From Emergomyces orientalis (lineage: Eukaryota > Ascomycota > Eurotiomycetes > Onygenales > Ajellomycetaceae): DNA of 64,000 nt. The translations under genes and the position numbers were made by a program. The notes below the pieces were generated by a model. It made no database searches. It was given only the letters and a program-made list of their open reading frames with translations, and had not been told where the DNA came from. The stretch lies in assembly GCA_002110485.1 (NCBI GenBank), contig MOWL01000067.1, positions 434,001-498,000 on the forward strand. The letters run 5' to 3'. This document shows positions 60,473 to 64,000 of the stretch, piece after piece. The number at the start of each line of letters is the position of its first letter. Within the stretch, counting starts at the first letter, position 1.

Positions 60473-61912
60473 TTAAATCAAATTACCACGCAGCTCCTGC
60501 TCTCGCTCGATTGCTTCGAAGAGAGATTTGAAATTACCCGCACCAAAGCCGGAGAAATTATGGCGTTGGATGATTTCGATGAAGACGGTGGGACGGTCCA
60601 TAAGGTGCTGTAAAAAACAAAACAAAAAAGAAGCCCGGTTAGCATATTTCCTCCCTTAGGAAAAACGAATGGAGAAACAAGGGCGGAATACTGATTCTAC
60701 ATACCTTAGTGAACAGCTGCAATAAATAACCCCCCTCATCAAAATCAATAAGAATATCCAAACTCTTCAACCTGTCAAAGTCCTCCTTCAATTTCATCCC
60801 ACCCCGCTCCAGCCGCGCCTTCATATCCACATAATACGTTTCAGGCACCTTGATAAACTCCACACCGCGCGCCTTCAGGTTCGTGATGTCGCGAATGATA
60901 TCATCTGAGCGGAGTGCAATATGTTGGACACCAGCGCCGTCGTAGAATTTGACATATTCTTCGATCTGGGATTGTTTTTTGCCCTTTGCGGGCTCGTTTA
61001 TGGGCATTTTTACAAGCTCATTGGGGGAGGCCATTACGACGGATTTTAAGGCGGAGAATTCACTGGATATTTTGGGTAAGTGGATGAGTTTTACTGAAAA
61101 GAAAATAAAAAATAAAAAATGGAGGAGTAGGGACGTACGTGCAGATATCCTTATCGTCGACGGACCAGAATCGGTGGAAACCGAGGACTTTTTCATAACT
61201 GGGATAAGGATTAGCAGGTTGATTTTTCTCTTTCAATCAGGTGGAAAGGGGATGTTTACTATTCGCAAACTTTGTCCATCTCATTCCAATCTTGATTTCC
61301 AACACAATGGTCAACGTGCAAGAGCGGGACCGGCGGGAGGTATCTCGAAAGGGAATCCTTAACAGTCTCCTCCCGATACCCAGGCAAAAAAATACCAGAA
61401 TATCCCGCCCTTTCAACCAACGTATGCGTCGTCTCGCCATATGTCTGAATGGTAGCCACTTTCACCTGACCCTGCTTATCCTCCAGGGTTTTAATCCCAG
61501 AAACAACCTTAGCCCCATTCCGCACCGCAGCATTGAAAACGGCCTCGACATCATCAACCTCGAAAGCAACATCCTTCACACCATCGCCATGCTTTTCCAG
61601 ATGTGAGTGGATCTCCGTCAAGAGCTCCTGCTCCTGCTCGTTGAACTCGGAGAGGTGGTCGAGAGATCTCAGGGGGGAAGTCAGGACGAAGGTGATATCG
61701 CCGTTGCGGACGACGTGGGAGGCTACGACCCTGGAACCTGTCTCTAGGCCTCGATATGCGATTCTCTCGAAACCCATGCGGGCTGCGTAGTAAGCGGCAG
61801 CTTGTTTGGCGTTGCCGACGTACCAGTGGACATGGTCATAGCCCTTGAAGCCAGACAGATCATTGTTCTGGGGGCCTGGGGATGCCGGCGGAGAGACAGC
61901 AGCGGGTGCCAT
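60473..61912 (-). CDS. hpdA: 4-hydroxyphenylpyruvate dioxygenase (HPPD)
   Basis: Converts 4-hydroxyphenylpyruvate to homogentisate, the second step of tyrosine catabolism and the branch towards pyomelanin. Four exons (61260-61912, 61139-61198, 60705-61062, 60473-60607) sum to 1206 nt, 401 residues, the usual length. The two vicinal-oxygen-chelate halves are visible. The iron triad is His202 (HVDHCVG), His285 (GVQHIALRSDD) and Glu368 (FIEIIQR). The C-terminal helix FSGFGAGNFKSLFEAIEREQ, which closes the active site, is intact. In dimorphic Onygenales and Talaromyces HPPD has been tied to the mould-to-yeast switch. Homogentisate dioxygenase and the other tyrosine-pathway genes are not in this window. 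Divergent from the TTC36-like gene. Confidence 0.95.
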
Positions 61913-62787
61913 GATTTTTTCTTAATCTATATAAAATTTCGTACCGTCTGCAGGTGCGTACGTTTAATGTGCCTCTGCCCGTGTCTGTGTCTGTGTCACT
62001 TGTGTCACTGCGTCACTCTGGCACTGTAGTATATATATTAAAAGGGTTCGATTGTGTGTGGAGGACGATGTCTAGGTAGTAGATATAAGATGAATGGTAA
62101 CAGATCTCGAAAACAGGCGCCACCACAGATATCTATTATTTAAATATAAGCATAATTTATATACTTCGGATATCAGCCAAGATAAACAGTAATCAGCTTC
62201 ATCATCCATGTTTATGTTTGTATGTTTGTATATGGATACTGCGGCTAATAATAGGCCTATATCCCATTGTTTTTCCCCGGCGTGATTCCATTCCAGGGGT
62301 CTTGCCCCCCCCCCCCCCGGCTAGATAACCTTTTGGCCTTTCCTTCCGCCCGTTTGTTGGTTATTTTCGGCGGCCGTGGAAATAGCGCGGCTAGTGTCGG
62401 AGCGGAGAACTGCGCGCCAATCAGATCCCCCACTGAATCCCGAACCTATCCTAGACGCCCTGCTTACGTCATTACCCGCTTCGGCAGTGGCATTGCCATA
62501 CAAAAAGTAGGTAGGTAGCCGTCGCCCAGCTATATCAAGTCGACTGCCGAGTGGCTTTTTTTTGCCTTCCGTGACAGCGGGATATATCTATATATATATT
62601 TGAAATTTGGAATATATTCTACATAATTTACATCTTTATTGGGAGAAATATATATCCAGCTCTCTATACCCCCCCAAAAAAACTAACCTTCATACATTCA
62701 CACACCCAGCAGCCAAAACAAATAACCAGACCACACTAACAGAAAGTAAAAATTTAAATATATATATATATATAAAATATACTCACA
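61913..62787. promoter_or_regulatory. Divergent promoter region HPPD / TTC36-like
   Basis: 875 bp shared by the two genes. Contains a CCAATCAG CCAAT box at 62417-62424, a C homopolymer of about 14 at 62307-62320, and alternating AT at about 62756-62775 just before the TTC36-like ATG. Co-regulation is an inference. Confidence 0.5.
62417..62424 (+). promoter_or_regulatory. CCAAT box (HAP-complex type)
   Basis: CCAATCAG, matching the preferred CCAAT-binding-complex core, midway between the HPPD and TTC36-like genes, so it could serve either. Confidence 0.4.
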
Positions 62788-63663
62788 ATGGCCTCCTCAG
62801 CCATGACAATAACCCCTTCCACACCCCATCTCTCCTCCAACGACTCCGCTGTCCTCCAAGCCCTCTTCGACGCCGAGTCCTCCCTTTCAAACGCCTCTGC
62901 CGGCATCCACCTCGACGCTTCCCTCCCCCAACAACTCCCCGGCATATCCCCCGCAAAGCTATCAAGACTACAAGCGCAGGAACTCGCTGCTATAAACCCG
63001 TTGCAGGACGGTGCAGTTAAAGATGCCGAAACGATAAGAACGGCCGTGTCGAAGTTGACAACGATCATCGATGGGAATAGGCAGTATGCGTCTGCATATG
63101 TAAACCGCGCCCAGGCACTGAGGATGTTAGTGGAAAGTAAGAAGAGTAGGACGGACGAGAGAGAAAAGATGCCTGACGAGGGACAACAGGAGGAAGAGGA
63201 AGGGCAGTTGGCAAATATGATATTTTCTGACCTGTCAACTGCAATCACACTCCTCACCCCTTCTTCCTCCTCCTCCTCCTCATCATCATCATCGTCGATA
63301 ACAATATCCCTCTCCCCTCTCCACTCCCGCATCCTCGCAAACGCTCACACCCACCGCGCCTACATCCTCTACCGCGCCGCGCGATCCCGTTCTACACCTG
63401 CGTCTACATCTACATCTACTTCCCCCCTGCCGCAGCCACTACCACTACCGCGCCACCTCCAATCCAACTCCCCCCAACAACTCGAGGAGATGGCCAGTAT
63501 GGATTTCCAACTGGGTGGGCGCTATGGGAATGACATTGCGCGGCAGATGGCTGTCCAGACGAATCCGTATGCAAAGCTGTGTGGGGCTATTGTTAAGGAG
63601 GCGATGAGGAAGGAGATGACTGGTGGTGTGACTGAGGGGGAAGCGAGTGGGTTTGTGGTGTGA
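62788..63663 (+). CDS. TTC36-like tetratricopeptide protein
   Basis: Single exon, 291 residues. Conserved blocks match the TTC36 (HBP21) family: AINPLQDGAVKDAETIRTA and DGNRQYASAYVNRAQALRML (first TPR pair, about 68-115), HTHRAYILYRAARS (about 190), and MDFQLGGRYGNDIARQMAVQ with NPYAKLCGAIVKEAM near the C-terminus. Compared with the roughly 190-residue animal protein it carries a fungal N-terminal extension, a Glu-rich insert, a poly-Ser run (about 160-172) and a Ser/Thr/Pro insert (about 205-225). In mammals TTC36 is reported to bind and stabilise HPPD; the HPPD gene is the divergent neighbour here. No signal peptide or membrane segment, so probably cytosolic. Confidence 0.8.
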   Translation: MASSAMTITPSTPHLSSNDSAVLQALFDAESSLSNASAGIHLDASLPQQLPGISPAKLSRLQAQELAAINPLQDGAVKDAETIRTAVSKLTTIIDGNRQYASAYVNRAQALRMLVESKKSRTDEREKMPDEGQQEEEEGQLANMIFSDLSTAITLLTPSSSSSSSSSSSSITISLSPLHSRILANAHTHRAYILYRAARSRSTPASTSTSTSPLPQPLPLPRHLQSNSPQQLEEMASMDFQLGGRYGNDIARQMAVQTNPYAKLCGAIVKEAMRKEMTGGVTEGEASGFVV

Positions 63664-64000
63664 GGAGGATAAGAAAGGGGGGATGATGGGGTGGGTTTTG
63701 GTTACTCGTCTCCACATTCTTAGTTGGGATATATTTGATTTTTAGTTTTACGGTCGTTTTGGTGTACATATACATATTTAAATATCGCGATGATATACAT
63801 TGGATGGTAGTGTAGATTGCGGGTGATTCACATAGCGAATGATAACGATGTATAAGTTAAATGTAGGACGAATTGCAAATGATATATTAAATAAATGATC
63901 CGCTTATCATTGATTAGTTCGAAAGCGTAACTGCGTGCAGCATGAAGGTATTGAAATGTCAAAATGTGCCGGATTATGCCTAGGCCGCCACTCACAACTC
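63664..64000. other. Downstream region of the TTC36-like gene
   Basis: 337 bp to the window end, AT-rich, likely 3' untranslated region and spacer. Nothing recognised. Confidence 0.4.

Overview
The window is nuclear DNA from a filamentous ascomycete, most likely a eurotiomycete of the order Onygenales. This rests on several observations. Genes carry many short introns (about 50-80 bp) with GTRNGT...YAG borders. HP1 and Rap1 have the domain layout of filamentous fungi. There are BYS1-family and BAS2-like secreted proteins, and the housekeeping proteins read like eurotiomycete ones. The order-level assignment is an inference from recalled protein styles, not from a search. No prokaryotic feature, rRNA, convincing tRNA, intact transposon or CRISPR array was seen.

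Layout. 1-6.1 kb: no gene recognised. 6.1-18.1 kb: compact housekeeping block with CCT5 chaperonin subunit (-), the heterochromatin protein HP1 (+), telomere protein Rap1 (-), DHHC palmitoyltransferase Swf1-like (+) and ataxin-10/Ctr86-like protein (+). 18.6-22.2 kb: RING-H2 protein (-) and a two-domain flavin oxidoreductase (-). 24.8-31.1 kb: a sparse stretch holding three secreted-protein genes, each with a TATA box and 1.8-2.6 kb of gene-free DNA between them: a BAS2-like protein with a duplicated cysteine module, a 335-residue protein with two divergent cysteine modules, and a BYS1-family protein. 34.1-35.1 kb: a four-helix membrane-protein gene that looks broken by a frameshift and an in-frame stop. 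35.4-54.9 kb: conserved membrane protein (-), GMPPA-like sugar nucleotidyltransferase (-), dynamin/Mx-like GTPase (+), cytosolic lysyl-tRNA synthetase (+), B-box-like zinc protein (+), Cox15 haem A synthase (-) and a BTB protein (+). 56.1-59.1 kb: divergent pair of a Zn2Cys6 regulator and a short-chain dehydrogenase. 60.5-63.7 kb: divergent pair of 4-hydroxyphenylpyruvate dioxygenase and a TTC36-like TPR protein.

How genes may work together. Three linkages stand out. (1) HPPD and the TTC36 homologue share one promoter region; in mammals TTC36 is reported to protect HPPD from degradation, so the fungal neighbourhood points the same way. (2) The Zn2Cys6 regulator and the SDR share a 580-bp promoter with five copies of GCGGAG, two of them as an inverted repeat, a plausible operator. 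(3) HP1 and Rap1, both chromatin/telomere proteins, are convergent neighbours. Splice sites were assigned by eye from frame continuity, border consensus and family conservation; most multi-exon models close to an exact multiple of three, but 5' ends (notably of the dynamin-like gene) are less certain than the bodies.
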